Assembly (NCBI GenBank): GCA_017412605.1
Contig: JAFPWY010000007.1
Location: forward strand, 62,001-126,000
Reading direction: 5' to 3'
Length of the DNA stretch: 64,000 nucleotides
Source: Fibrobacter sp.
GTDB lineage: Bacteria; Fibrobacterota; Fibrobacteria; Fibrobacterales; Fibrobacteraceae
In this document: piece after piece, positions 40,661-51,600 of the stretch
Position numbering within the stretch: the first letter of the stretch is position 1
Layout: the number at the start of each line of letters is the position of its first letter
The notes under the pieces: generated by a model
What the model saw: the letters and a program-made list of their open reading frames with translations, nothing else
Told to the model about the DNA's origin: nothing
The model's database searches: none
Translations under genes and position numbers: made by a program

Positions 40661-41644
40661 TTACGGCACTTCGACAGAATCGAGAATCTTCTGCACGACG
40701 GTTTCGGCGGAGACTTCTTCCGCTTCGGCCTCGTAGCTGAGGATAATGCGGTGGCGGAGCACTTCCATCGCGACAGCCTTCACGTCTTCCGGCGTCACGT
40801 AGGCACGGCCCTGAATAAACGCATGGGCCTTCGAGGCCTGCGCAAGGCCGATAGAAGCACGCGGAGATGCACCCACTTCCACAAAGCCCACCAAGTCGCT
40901 GCGCTTGATGCTGCCCGGATCGCGGGTCGCAAGCACCAGGTTCACGATGTATTCGCGGACGCGTTCGTCCACGTACACCTGCTTCACCATCTGGCGTGCG
41001 GCGAGGATGTCTTCCTTCGTGGCAACAGCCTGCGGTTGACGGAGTCCCGCACCGGCAACGGCATCGAGAATCTTCATTTCGTCGGCCTTGTTCGGGTAGC
41101 TGACCTTCACCTTCAAGAGGAAACGGTCCACCTGAGCTTCTGGCAGCGGATACGTACCTTCCTGTTCGATGGGGTTCTGCGTGGCGAGCACCAGGAACGG
41201 TTCGTCCAGTTTGAACGTCTCGTCGCCAATGGTGATGTGGCGTTCCTGCATCGCTTCGAGGAGGGCGCTCTGCACCTTAGAAGGCGCACGGTTGATTTCG
41301 TCGGCGAGCACAAGGTTAGTGAAAAGCGGTCCCTTGCGCGTCTCGAACTTGGATTCCTTCGCGTTGTAGATCGTGGTACCCAGCAAGTCCGCCGGCAACA
41401 AATCGGGAGTAAACTGAATGCGCTTGAAGTCGAGCGACACGGCATCGGCAAAAGCCTTCACCGCAGTCGTCTTGGCAAGGCCCGGCAGGCCTTCCAGCAG
41501 CACGTGACCGTCCGCCAAAATACCCGTCAAGATGCTTTCGACCAGAGCCTTCTGGCCAATCACCGTTCCTTCCACTTCACGCAGCAAATTCATGCAGAAC
41601 GCACTCTGCTGTTTAACCTTTTCCGAAAGTTCCTGAATATCCAT
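40661..41644 (-). CDS. MoxR-family AAA+ ATPase
   Basis: 327 residues. Walker A GLPGLAKTT, Walker B NLVLADEINRAP, sensor 1 VLATQNPIEQEGTYPLPEAQ and an arginine in the VDRFLLKV block define the MoxR subgroup. The C-terminal lid follows. MoxR ATPases normally work with an adjacent DUF58/VWA protein as a chaperone for protein or metal-cofactor assembly. Here the likely partner lies about 13 kb away (54513), so the pair is split. Upstream region 41645-41791 shows no clear further feature. Confidence 0.94.
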   Translation of the reverse strand: MDIQELSEKVKQQSAFCMNLLREVEGTVIGQKALVESILTGILADGHVLLEGLPGLAKTTAVKAFADAVSLDFKRIQFTPDLLPADLLGTTIYNAKESKFETRKGPLFTNLVLADEINRAPSKVQSALLEAMQERHITIGDETFKLDEPFLVLATQNPIEQEGTYPLPEAQVDRFLLKVKVSYPNKADEMKILDAVAGAGLRQPQAVATKEDILAARQMVKQVYVDERVREYIVNLVLATRDPGSIKRSDLVGFVEVGASPRASIGLAQASKAHAFIQGRAYVTPEDVKAVAMEVLRHRIILSYEAEAEEVSAETVVQKILDSVEVP

Positions 41645-41791
41645 GCGATTTTACCTCTGTATGTTTTTTAACATGCGTTAAGATACAAAAATCGTAGAAA
41701 AAAAGCAAATCGGCATGACTACGAGCGAATATAGGGCGACTTTCATAAGCTCACCCCGGCCCTTCGACAAGCCTAGAGACCTTAGAGGTTC

Positions 41792-42859
41792 CTATTTTTG
41801 CAAGTTCAGGCTGGCATTCGCAGCACCGTACAGGCTGATGCTGTAATCCTTGATGATGTACACCGGGATCTTATTCAAGAGCGGGCGGATGTTCGGGTTG
41901 TAGTTCTTTTCGAACCACTTCATGAACAAACTATCGCGTTCCAGCCAGCGCAAATCCTTCTGCACAGTACCGCCAGCGAGGTAGAGGCCACCCAGCGGCA
42001 AGAACAGCGTAGAGGCATCGCTTGCAAAGCGGGCGAGCATCTTCACGAACAGGCGCATCATCTCGGCAGCCACAGGATCGGTGTCGCTTGCACGGCTGAT
42101 GTACTTCGGGCGATCGTTCGGTTCGGTTTCTTCAATCTTCTTGAACGCCTCGTTGTCGGGCACGCCGCGAGTTTCCTTCCACCATTCGTACATGTTGCGC
42201 AGCCCCATGCCAGAGACGAGCGGTTCCACGCCCGGCACGGTGCCAATCTTCTTTTCCATGTAGTCGTGAAATTCCTGGGAATCCTTGTCGAACGGGGCGA
42301 AGGTGGAATGTCCGCCTTCGGAGCATGCCGGGATGTACTTCTCGCCGTCAAAAGCGAGGAAGCCCACACCCATGCCGGTACCCGGGCCAATCACGGCCTT
42401 GGTCGCCTTCTGCGGGGCAGGTGTGCTGCCGTCGGTATGGACAAGCTTGAAAATCTGCTTGGGGTCGTCCACGTCGAGCGTGGGAATGCCGTAGCTGATT
42501 GCCATAAAGTCATTGATGACAAGCGTCGGGATGCCGGTCGCCGCGGTAAGGGCTTCGCCGTCCACGCTCCAGGGCAAGTTCGTCATCACGCACTTGTTGT
42601 TGGCCACCGGGCCTGCGGCGCTGATGCACACGTGGCTGGGCTTCAATTCGGCGCGGGATTCGGCCGCAACCTTGAGTGTCTCGCGGATGGGCTCATCGAG
42701 GCCGCAAATATCCTTGGAGGGGCACACTGTTTCAAGAATCAGGGTAAACTTGCCATCCTTGTAGCCGACAAGGCCAAGGTTCGTGTTGGTACCGCCAATG
42801 TCGCCAGCGAGGACGAGTCGGTCAAATTTCGCATCGGGATTAAGCCATTTGATTTCCAT
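41792..42859 (-). CDS. glk: Glucokinase (Glk family)
   Basis: 355 residues. The ATP-binding opening LVLAGDIGGTNTNLGLV, the substrate region LVINDFMAISYGI, GPGTGMGVGFLA, and the EGGHSTFAP block containing the catalytic/ligand residues match the bacterial glucokinase family (Glk, not ROK: no CXCGXXGC zinc motif). It phosphorylates glucose using ATP, fitting an organism that lives on cellulose-derived sugars. The ATG at 42859 follows GGAG; upstream in-frame codons have no homology or ribosome site. Confidence 0.93.
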   Translation of the reverse strand: MEIKWLNPDAKFDRLVLAGDIGGTNTNLGLVGYKDGKFTLILETVCPSKDICGLDEPIRETLKVAAESRAELKPSHVCISAAGPVANNKCVMTNLPWSVDGEALTAATGIPTLVINDFMAISYGIPTLDVDDPKQIFKLVHTDGSTPAPQKATKAVIGPGTGMGVGFLAFDGEKYIPACSEGGHSTFAPFDKDSQEFHDYMEKKIGTVPGVEPLVSGMGLRNMYEWWKETRGVPDNEAFKKIEETEPNDRPKYISRASDTDPVAAEMMRLFVKMLARFASDASTLFLPLGGLYLAGGTVQKDLRWLERDSLFMKWFEKNYNPNIRPLLNKIPVYIIKDYSISLYGAANASLNLQK

Positions 42860-43011
42860 AGTAAAGCTCCGTTTTACAACTTGAATATAGGAAATAAAAT
42901 TCCGACAGGCCCCAAAAATTACGTTTGTTTGTCCGTTCCGGCACACATCCGGATTCCATTTAGATTATTTTATTATAGCCGTAGGTGAAAAAGAAGGCAG
43001 AGGAATCGAAA

Positions 43012-44937
43012 ATGACGACATCCGAAGACATACTCAACAGGAACGAAAGCGAGGCGAACCTGCTTGCAGGAAACCTCATGCTCATCATCTGCGTTATATC
43101 AGTCGTCCTGATCTTACTGCTCCTGATTCTCGGCTCGTTCATCCCCTTCGATCTTCTCCTGCCGCTCCTGATTTCTGGGAACATCATCCGTATCTTGCTT
43201 TTCCTCCTTATCCGGCAGCGCAAAGGACGCGGGCCCCACCTGAAATGGGTCATTACCCTGTACATCCTCGCCCTAGCCACCATTGTCTCGACGTTGTTCG
43301 GCCAAATGGAATGGGTGTTTTTTGCAGGCCCAATCTTCATCGCCACCCGCTATTACGACGTCCGGTATACCCTCAAGATAGGCGCAATCACCATTCTCTG
43401 GGCTATCGCCTTCAGTTTCTGCCTTATTCCCATCAGCATATACTCCGGGCTAATCGACCTCAACCTCGCAGAATTCGGTGAAGAAGTCATCCTCAACGTC
43501 CCCGCAGGGTTCCTCGGACTGAACAAGGCAGTCAATGGCGCCGCTGCGAACCTTGACCTCACATCCATTTTCGGAACGGTGGCCATGTTCGACCTCAAAG
43601 CCACGCTCATCCTAAGCGTGCAGGTGATTCTCGCCGCCCTCATCGCCAAGAACGGGCGCCAAATCATCAAGAACGAGATTACGGCCGTTAGCGCAATCGC
43701 CCAACAGAAGAGCAACGACCTCGACATCCTCGACGCCCTTGCCGACAACATCAACGAGCTCTATTTTATCAACCCCTTCACTTCGACATTCACACACGTC
43801 ATCCGCAACAGGAACAAATACTTGGAAGCCCTCGGAAAGTACTTCGTCTTCTCGGAAGACTTTTTCGAGAGCGTTGCAAAGAACATCGAGCCACATGTTC
43901 ATGAACTAGACCGAAACGCATGCCGGCGCTTCTTCTCCAAGGAAAACTTCATGCACATCTTTGTCACAGGCGAACCTGAAATTATCGAAGCCCGGTGGCT
44001 CTTCTCGGGCGAAGTTTTCTGGGTACGGAGCAAGGCTATCCGCGGATACGACAAGAACGGAGAAAAGAGCGTCGTTCTCAGCGTGGAAGAAATCTCACCG
44101 GAAAAAGAAACGCAAAAGATGACATCCGTGCTAGCAAGCCTTGCCGGCGATTTCGACTACATCAGCCATATCAACATCGAGAACAACGAAGTCACCCGCA
44201 TCCACACCTCAGCAAGGTTCCTGCAAGAAATCATTTCCATCGACCACAAAACCCCGCCCAGCACATTCTCGGTAGACAACTTCAACATTTTCATGTCCAA
44301 GATTATCCATCCGGACGATCTCCCGGATTTCCTCAAAGACGGCATGAACATGACCTTCCTCCAACTGTTGCGCAAAGAAAAAATCATACAGTTCCGCTGT
44401 CGCGTAAGGATGGACGGTGGTTTCTCCTGGCACAACGCTAAGCTTATCATTGATGAGAACAATCCTTCCAGCTACGTTGTCGGCCTGATGGACATTAACG
44501 AAATTGTCAAGTCCGAAAAAGAACAAGTCAATCGCGCCGTTTACGAAAACGCAAGGACTTTTGCCAAGGCATTCACCCAGCGCTACGCCGTTGCCTACTA
44601 CGCCGACCTAGCCAACAAATCGGTTACAACATTCCAAGGAGAAAAAGTCACAGACCGGTACTACGATGGAAGCCTCACCTATATGGAATCGGCAGAAAAC
44701 TTCATCATGGAGAACATTCACGAAGACGACAGGGCAAGGATAATCCAATACATCCAGCCCGACTACATCCGTCCGCGTCTCGAAAAGGAAGGGTCCTACT
44801 CCACGACATTCCGCGATATCTCCACGACACCATGCAAGCTCTTCCGCATTGAAATTTTCTGGGGACTCGACAAGGACCACGCCGTATTTGCGATAAGCGA
44901 CATCACGGACAAATCTTCCGAAGAAGCGCAAGGCTAA
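43012..44937 (+). CDS. Membrane sensor protein with PAS-like domains, no output domain
   Basis: 641 residues. Several hydrophobic segments fall between about 20 and 230 (LMLIICVISVVLILLLLILGS, FDLLLPLLISGNIIRILLFLL, and so on), with PAS-like folds after them: LDALADNINELYFINPFTSTF (about 240-360), then DYISHINIENNEVTRI (about 375-505) and a third from about 515 to the end. No GGDEF, EAL, HisKA or HATPase motif is present, so the chain ends after sensing modules. It may signal by protein contact. ATG 43012 has AGAGGA upstream and replaces a GTG nine codons earlier. Confidence 0.75.
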   Translation: MTTSEDILNRNESEANLLAGNLMLIICVISVVLILLLLILGSFIPFDLLLPLLISGNIIRILLFLLIRQRKGRGPHLKWVITLYILALATIVSTLFGQMEWVFFAGPIFIATRYYDVRYTLKIGAITILWAIAFSFCLIPISIYSGLIDLNLAEFGEEVILNVPAGFLGLNKAVNGAAANLDLTSIFGTVAMFDLKATLILSVQVILAALIAKNGRQIIKNEITAVSAIAQQKSNDLDILDALADNINELYFINPFTSTFTHVIRNRNKYLEALGKYFVFSEDFFESVAKNIEPHVHELDRNACRRFFSKENFMHIFVTGEPEIIEARWLFSGEVFWVRSKAIRGYDKNGEKSVVLSVEEISPEKETQKMTSVLASLAGDFDYISHINIENNEVTRIHTSARFLQEIISIDHKTPPSTFSVDNFNIFMSKIIHPDDLPDFLKDGMNMTFLQLLRKEKIIQFRCRVRMDGGFSWHNAKLIIDENNPSSYVVGLMDINEIVKSEKEQVNRAVYENARTFAKAFTQRYAVAYYADLANKSVTTFQGEKVTDRYYDGSLTYMESAENFIMENIHEDDRARIIQYIQPDYIRPRLEKEGSYSTTFRDISTTPCKLFRIEIFWGLDKDHAVFAISDITDKSSEEAQG

Positions 44938-44973
44938 TCGTTTCCGCCGCCCCGATTTAAATATATTGTCGGT

Positions 44974-47900
44974 ATGCTGCACCTAAAATTCTCCCTGAAC
45001 CTCGAAGACCTTGCCGACGAACTGATCAAGGCCGTCAAGGATTCTTGGGGAAACCCGTTCCAGGCCCCCGTGATAATTTTCCCGGACCCGAAACTGGAGC
45101 AGTGGTTCAGGCTGCACTGGGTAAAAAAGTGCGGGACGCTAGCGAACTTGAACTCCATGATGATAGACAAGTTCCTGCTCAAGATTCTCCACGAAGACGA
45201 TAACACCAAGAAGAAATTGAACGCAGACCTGCTGCGAAACGTCATCTGGGCATACCTCTACGGAAAAGAGGATGTCGAGACAGAAAAAACGTCGGCAGAA
45301 GGCACCGAGATGCGCAACTACCACCTGTTCGGTGACGAGGTTGTGCGCTATCTGGAAACGGATGGCAAGCTTGACGAGCAGCACCTCTTTGACCTTTGCG
45401 GAAAGATAGCCGCACTCTTTTTGGAATACGAGACTTCGCGACCGGCCGGGTTCATCCGCAAGGGCGGTTCCGGCGACCTCGCCGAAGGCATTCTCGACCG
45501 CTGGCAACAGGGTGCCCTGCAAGATTTTTTCGACGGTGGCGACCGAGAAAAATGGCAACGGACGCTCTACTCCAAGATATTTCATCAACACGGAGACAGG
45601 CCATCCTTGTTGACCCGTGCATTTGATGCGATGAACAGGCGCAAGAACGAGAACCATTCACAAAAATTCGACACCATCTACCTGACCATACCCTTCCTGT
45701 TCAAGGACTGCATGGATAACCACGACGGGAATTTCCATTGCGAGCAGTTCATGGGCGAAAACGGGCCGCTGCCGGTATTTATCTTCGGGCTTACGGGCAT
45801 GGGACAGTTCTACCGCGTCATCTTGCAAAAGTTTGCCGAAAAGCACGAGGTATATGCCTACATACAGAACCCCTGCATGGAATTCTGGGAAGATGCAGGC
45901 ACGCCGATCGGAGACATCCACCGCAAATGGAATTCGCGCAAGGGCAAATGGCAAGGCGAATCGGGACCCATCCCGGACAACATCCGCGACAGGCTCTGCA
46001 CCCAGCTTGACGAAACAGCCGATCCCGATGACGACGACTCCGAACAGGGCATAGACTCTACCTCCGAAAATGCGTTGTTATGCTACTGGGGAAAATCCGG
46101 TCGGGACAACATAAAGCTCTGGTGCCAGGCGGCCGACTACGATTTTGAATTTGCGGGCGACATAGATTCCGGCGAAGACGGCGCCATTTCCACCGATACG
46201 CTTCTGCACAAGGTGCAGTACATGGTCGCAAGCCGCAAGAACGAGCTGCCCGGCCTGGCATCCAGCAAACCGGACGAAAGCTTCACGCTGACCGCCGCCC
46301 CCACGAAAGAACGCGAGATGGAAGCGCTCCACACGCAAATCTGCAAACTGCTCGCCGAAAAGGACGCTGAAGGCAATCCCGTAAACCGTATCAGCGACAT
46401 CCTTGTTTTCTCGCCCTGTCTAGACGATTATCGCACCGCCATCTACCAGGCATTCGACCAGAATTCAGGAACGCCGCAAGGCAAAGACGCCGAGGGAACG
46501 GCCATGCACATTCCGTTCTCGATTGTCGATTCTCCCGCGAAGGCATCGCTCACGACCGAGGCTCTAGAAGCACTTTTCTTCGTGCAAAAAAAATGTAGCC
46601 TGAACCGCCCCGCATTCTTCAGCCTCATCCGCAATCCCGTCGTGCAGAACACGCGCCATATCACCGACGACGACGTGGGCGCCTGGGAAACATGGGTCAA
46701 GAGCACCAACACATTTCGCAAGCGTACACAAGACGACGACTGGAAAAAGAACCTACGTAGAATCCTCGCGTCACGATTCGGCACGCACACCATTGACATG
46801 GACGATGGCGAATGCCTTCCCTACGCCGACATGAAGAGTGCAAACAGCGCTTCCTTGAACCGATTTGCGGACAGCATCGAGGAACTCGAGGAATGGATTG
46901 GACTCGCTCAGAAAGAGCCTGCTGTAACGCAGCCCCTGCTAGATCAGATTGCGACATTCCTCAACAGTTGGATTGCCATGCCGAACCCGCCGGAAGGATT
47001 CGCCGGGGAAACCATCATTTTCCAGAACGTGACTGCAGCGCTCGAAAACCTTCGCATCCAATTCGATGCCGGAGCACAAAGCATTTCGTGGGAATGTATT
47101 TCGCAGACACTGTGCTCTGCTGCGCAAAGTTCCGAATACAGCTGCGGCAACCTTTTCGTCAACGGGATTACCTTCTCCAAGTTCATCCCCAACAGGATTA
47201 TCCCCGTAAAGCACCTGTTCTTTATCGGGGCGGATTCCACAAGTTTCCCAGGCACCAAGACGCAGAACACGCTGGACCTGCGCAAGGCCGTGGCCCCGTG
47301 GCCCGGCGACGACTCGCCCATCGCCAAACGCCGCTACGCATTCCTGTGCCAGTTGATGTGTACAAAAGAAAGTTTCCACATCAGCTACGTGAACAAGAAC
47401 ATCGTCAAGGACGAGGATCTGTACCCCTCTTCCGTCGTCAATGACATCAGGAATTTCCTTAAAAACGCCATCAAGAAAAGCGCCAAGGCCGAAGGCACCA
47501 CCCTCACTGCGGCCGAGGCAAAAAAGCAGGCCGAAGAGTTGTGGAAGCAAAAGGAAATCCCGCTCGACGAAACTCGCCCCTACAGCGACTTGTTCACCTC
47601 GAAGGAATTCCGGAACAAGGCCGTGTACCAGGAAATGGTTTCCCAAGGAGAATCGGCCCCCTCGCAAAGCAAATTGCCCGAAGCCGAGACCAAGTGCCCG
47701 GAACGGGTCAGCATTTACCAGCTCAAGAGTTTCCTGAACGATCCGCTCGAATTCCGTGTTTCCCAGATGATGCAATCCGACGAGGACGAATCCGCCCCCG
47801 AAGAAGATGCCTATGAGCCTATCGACTTTGACCGTCTTGAACAGAGTTCACTCATGAAGACCATGATCGCCACGGCGATTGATGAAAGCGTAAACGACCT

Positions 47901-48657
47901 CGAAAAACTGCGCAAGACATACACGCTCGAGGGAAAAATTCCAGACGGTGCATATGGCGACAAATTGTGGGAAGTCGCCGAAATCCGCAAGGAATTTCTT
48001 CTTGAACAGATGCAAAAATTCGAAGATTCCCCGATATGTCAAAAGGGACAGTGGACTTTCAAGGACAAGATAGAAGTGCCCATTACAAATCGCGATGGCA
48101 AACGCTGGACACTGACAGGTTCGCTGGACTGGTGCAACAAGGAACAAAGCCATATCACCAGCATAACGACTTCCAGCATGTCGGGAAAGGCAGGCAACAA
48201 GACCTTCCCCAACAGCAAATACACAAGCCAGTACATGGCTGCCCTCGCCCTCATCGCGCAAAAAAATTCCTGCGGCACCGAGAGCGTGGACATTTCGATA
48301 TACAGTACCAATGGGAAAGAACCCAGCAGGGCAAATGTGCGCATGACACCTGAAGAAGCACGAGAAACGCTCTCCGCGCTTTACGATAAGGCCTTCCAAC
48401 AGAAATATTCCAAGGCCGTCCCCATCGACATGGTCGACATGGAAATCAACAACTTTGCCGACTATAGTAAGGGTCTTGCCGACGCCTGGAAATACTTCGA
48501 CAAACGCCACCTACTCGACAAACGCAAGGACACAGGATTTGACCCGCAGAAAGATTTCGGCGGAGAAGGCAGCGTGTGGCAGGACGAAGCGAAAAAGCAA
48601 AAGAAGCTCTTCCGCATCAGTATCGGTTCAACGGACAATCAGGAGGTCGAAGGATGA
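44974..48657 (+). CDS. recC: Exodeoxyribonuclease V subunit gamma
   Basis: 1,227 residues, usual RecC size. The N-terminal LADELIKAVKDSWGNPFQAPVIIF and PDPKLEQWFRLHW blocks are characteristic of RecC, with inactive helicase-like domains and a nuclease-like C-terminus. RecC scans for Chi and splits the DNA for RecBCD in double-strand break repair. It overlaps recB at ATGA. A TATATT box sits at 44962-44967, only 7 bp before the ATG, and no ribosome site is seen, so the message may be leaderless. Confidence 0.94.
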   Translation: MLHLKFSLNLEDLADELIKAVKDSWGNPFQAPVIIFPDPKLEQWFRLHWVKKCGTLANLNSMMIDKFLLKILHEDDNTKKKLNADLLRNVIWAYLYGKEDVETEKTSAEGTEMRNYHLFGDEVVRYLETDGKLDEQHLFDLCGKIAALFLEYETSRPAGFIRKGGSGDLAEGILDRWQQGALQDFFDGGDREKWQRTLYSKIFHQHGDRPSLLTRAFDAMNRRKNENHSQKFDTIYLTIPFLFKDCMDNHDGNFHCEQFMGENGPLPVFIFGLTGMGQFYRVILQKFAEKHEVYAYIQNPCMEFWEDAGTPIGDIHRKWNSRKGKWQGESGPIPDNIRDRLCTQLDETADPDDDDSEQGIDSTSENALLCYWGKSGRDNIKLWCQAADYDFEFAGDIDSGEDGAISTDTLLHKVQYMVASRKNELPGLASSKPDESFTLTAAPTKEREMEALHTQICKLLAEKDAEGNPVNRISDILVFSPCLDDYRTAIYQAFDQNSGTPQGKDAEGTAMHIPFSIVDSPAKASLTTEALEALFFVQKKCSLNRPAFFSLIRNPVVQNTRHITDDDVGAWETWVKSTNTFRKRTQDDDWKKNLRRILASRFGTHTIDMDDGECLPYADMKSANSASLNRFADSIEELEEWIGLAQKEPAVTQPLLDQIATFLNSWIAMPNPPEGFAGETIIFQNVTAALENLRIQFDAGAQSISWECISQTLCSAAQSSEYSCGNLFVNGITFSKFIPNRIIPVKHLFFIGADSTSFPGTKTQNTLDLRKAVAPWPGDDSPIAKRRYAFLCQLMCTKESFHISYVNKNIVKDEDLYPSSVVNDIRNFLKNAIKKSAKAEGTTLTAAEAKKQAEELWKQKEIPLDETRPYSDLFTSKEFRNKAVYQEMVSQGESAPSQSKLPEAETKCPERVSIYQLKSFLNDPLEFRVSQMMQSDEDESAPEEDAYEPIDFDRLEQSSLMKTMIATAIDESVNDLEKLRKTYTLEGKIPDGAYGDKLWEVAEIRKEFLLEQMQKFEDSPICQKGQWTFKDKIEVPITNRDGKRWTLTGSLDWCNKEQSHITSITTSSMSGKAGNKTFPNSKYTSQYMAALALIAQKNSCGTESVDISIYSTNGKEPSRANVRMTPEEARETLSALYDKAFQQKYSKAVPIDMVDMEINNFADYSKGLADAWKYFDKRHLLDKRKDTGFDPQKDFGGEGSVWQDEAKKQKKLFRISIGSTDNQEVEG

Positions 48658-51600
48658 GCATCGAGCAATTCATCGATCCCCGCCAAAACCTCTTCATCGA
48701 GGCTTCCGCCGGAACAGGCAAAACGTACACGATCCAGCAAATCGTGGCCCAACTCGTAAACGAAGGCTGCCCGCTCAAGAAAATCCTTATCGTCACCTAC
48801 ACCGAAAAGGCTGCCGGCGAGCTGAGGGACCGTATCCGCAAGAAAATGGAAGAAGTTTTGGACACCGGAGACACGGACCGAGCCACCGCCGAAAAATTTG
48901 AAATAGCCCTACGCAATGTCGACAACGCAGCGATCTTCACGATCCATTCTTTCTGCCAGAAGGCGCTGAAGGAATTCGCCTACGAAGCAGGCCGACCGTT
49001 CGACCTTGCGATGATCGATGACAAATATGTAGGCGACAAGATAGACTCCTGGGCCCGCGACAAGTGGCCAAACAATGAACTCTACAAAAAAATCCTTGAA
49101 AAAGCATCGGCGACAGACGTACTTACAGATACGCTCAAAAAGCGCCTCGTCGAAGCAATCAACTTGTACAAGGGAACCGACAGCAACGGGCGTGAGACAA
49201 TAATTCTTGACAAAGCGATTCCGTGCACATTTGAAGAATCTCCGGAATCATTTGACGACCTGCTTCAAGACGAAGCGGTAAAGAAAAACTTCGAAATTCT
49301 CAGCCAAAACGCCAATCTGAGTTTCACGAAAAAAGGAGACAAGACAGTCCAAAATTTCATCGATGCGCTCAGGGAATGGACCCCCGAGAAAGCATTGTTC
49401 AACGGAAAGACTTTCTCGGCCACGAAAACGATTGATTCATGGCCAGCAGAAGCGCTTGCGGCATACCAGTTCTTCAAGGATTTCAAGGAAAAACTGAATG
49501 ATCTCCCCAATCAGATTTTCAACAACCAGATAGATAAATTCCTGTACAGCCAAATCAAGCCGCTTTTCGAAGAATGGCAAAAGTACAAGACTGAAAACAA
49601 AGCGCAATCATTCAACGACATGATCCTCTCCGTCCACAGTGCAATCCTCAAGAGGGGCGCCAATGGCGAAGCAAGCGAACTCTGCAAGCGGTTGCGCGAA
49701 CAATACCGCTACGCCATCATCGACGAGTTCCAGGACACGAACCAATTGCAGTGGGACATCTTCAAGAAAATCTTCCTCGAGGCAAAAGACCATTCCATAT
49801 TCGTGGTGGGCGACCCAAAGCAGTCCATCTACAGTTTCCAAGGAGCCGACGTTACCGTATACCACAAGGCAACTGCCGAAATACGCAACCGCAAGGACCT
49901 GGAACACAATTACCGTTCCACGAATTCTGTCATCGAGGCATGCAACAAGCTCTTCGCATGCAAGGAATTCTTCAACGGCAGTCTAGAATTCAAGCCATCG
50001 TATGCACCGGGAAGCAAGCCTGGCGACAATCCGGATCTAAAAAAATTACAGAAACCGGATGCAAAATTCTACCATTCCACCACGAATTCCTGGGAAAAAT
50101 GTCCTCCCTTCTGGATTTCAGCAAACGGAATCAGCAGCAATGATTTTGCACAAACTTGTGTAGAAAAAATCATTGAATGCTGCACCTATGTCGATTCAAA
50201 AGAAGGCAAGCGGACCAAACTGCAAGTTTTCAACAAGAATCCCAAAAACAGCGAAGACACCTACCGCAACGTGACATTCAGGGATTTCGCCATACTTGCA
50301 CGCACAAGGAGCGAGATGGAAGACATCGAGGAATCCATGAAACGCGCCGGGGTACCCTACACCCGCTACAAGGACGACAAGCTTTTCTACGGGCGGGAAT
50401 GCGCCGAATGGATTTCACTGTTCAAGGCCATCGATGCAAACGACTTTTCTGCGCAGAACAGGCGCATCTTGAATGAAGCGCTGATTACCGACTTCTTTGC
50501 AATTAACCTGCGCGATGTGGAAAGCGACCTGTTTGACGCCCCGTTCTGCACGCAGCGGAAGATGATATGCCACTGGAAAGAGCTCGCGAACAAGCGCCGT
50601 TTTGCCGAACTGCAAGAAAGTATTTATAGCGAAAGCAAAGTGGAGAAGCGTCTTTCTGATTTAAGTAAGCTGCAAGAATTCACGAAACTCCGCCAAATTG
50701 GCAACTACGCCATCAATTACCTGTACAACCACAGCTGTACCCTAGACGACCTTATCCGGCATTTGCAAAACTTGGCAAACTTCACCGGCGATGTCGATGA
50801 CCAGGACGGAAACCTCGTTGCGAAAGGAACAGACTTCGACGCAGTCCAGGTGATGACCATCCACGCATCCAAGGGGTTGGAATTCCCTGTTGTCATTTCT
50901 GTAGGTGGATTCAAGCAACACAATAATAAAACATGCGGTCCGTACCTATACCACGAAAACAGCTCCATCCGCTTGGGCTACGGAACGGCTGCGAAAGAAG
51001 CGCGTCAGGCAGAAGAACTCCAGGAATGGGCAAGGCTCTTCTATGTCAGCTTCACGCGAGCTTCTTCCGTGATGATGCTCCCCCGTTATGGCAGATGGTA
51101 TGACAAACACAACAACCTCATAGCGGATTTCCGTTTTTTGGCGCTTTCCATGCAGGAATTCTGCGCCGACAGCGAAAATGCAAAATTCATCAATTTTATG
51201 CCAACCGCCGACGAATGGAGCATTCGCACAGAACGTGAACTGAAAGGCAGAGTGCAAGCAGACATCCTTGCACCGGCCAAACTGCTGCAAGGCAAGCAGG
51301 ACGAAGTAGACCCCGTAAAGGCGGCGTCTGACCAAAACGAACACATCCAAGCATTGCAAAAGAGTGTAGGCAAGCTCGCCATCATGCAGCATTCCTACAG
51401 CACGCTTGCCGGCAAGAAGGAATCCTCGCTCAGCATCGACGAAGAGGCGAACCTGGATAAGGAAGGGAGCGCCGAAACGAACCACTATGCAGGTGAAGAC
51501 ATCGAGCCCGACGCTTCGCAAATTGAAGTCGAAATCAAATACCCGCGCGGTTCAAAAATCGGTAACGCGCTCCATGAAATTTTTGAACTCAGCAAGTTCA

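Noticed and set aside
40640-40665. GTTCGAAC resembling a tRNA T-loop
   Set aside because: No complementary T stem, acceptor stem or D-loop can be formed around it on either strand.
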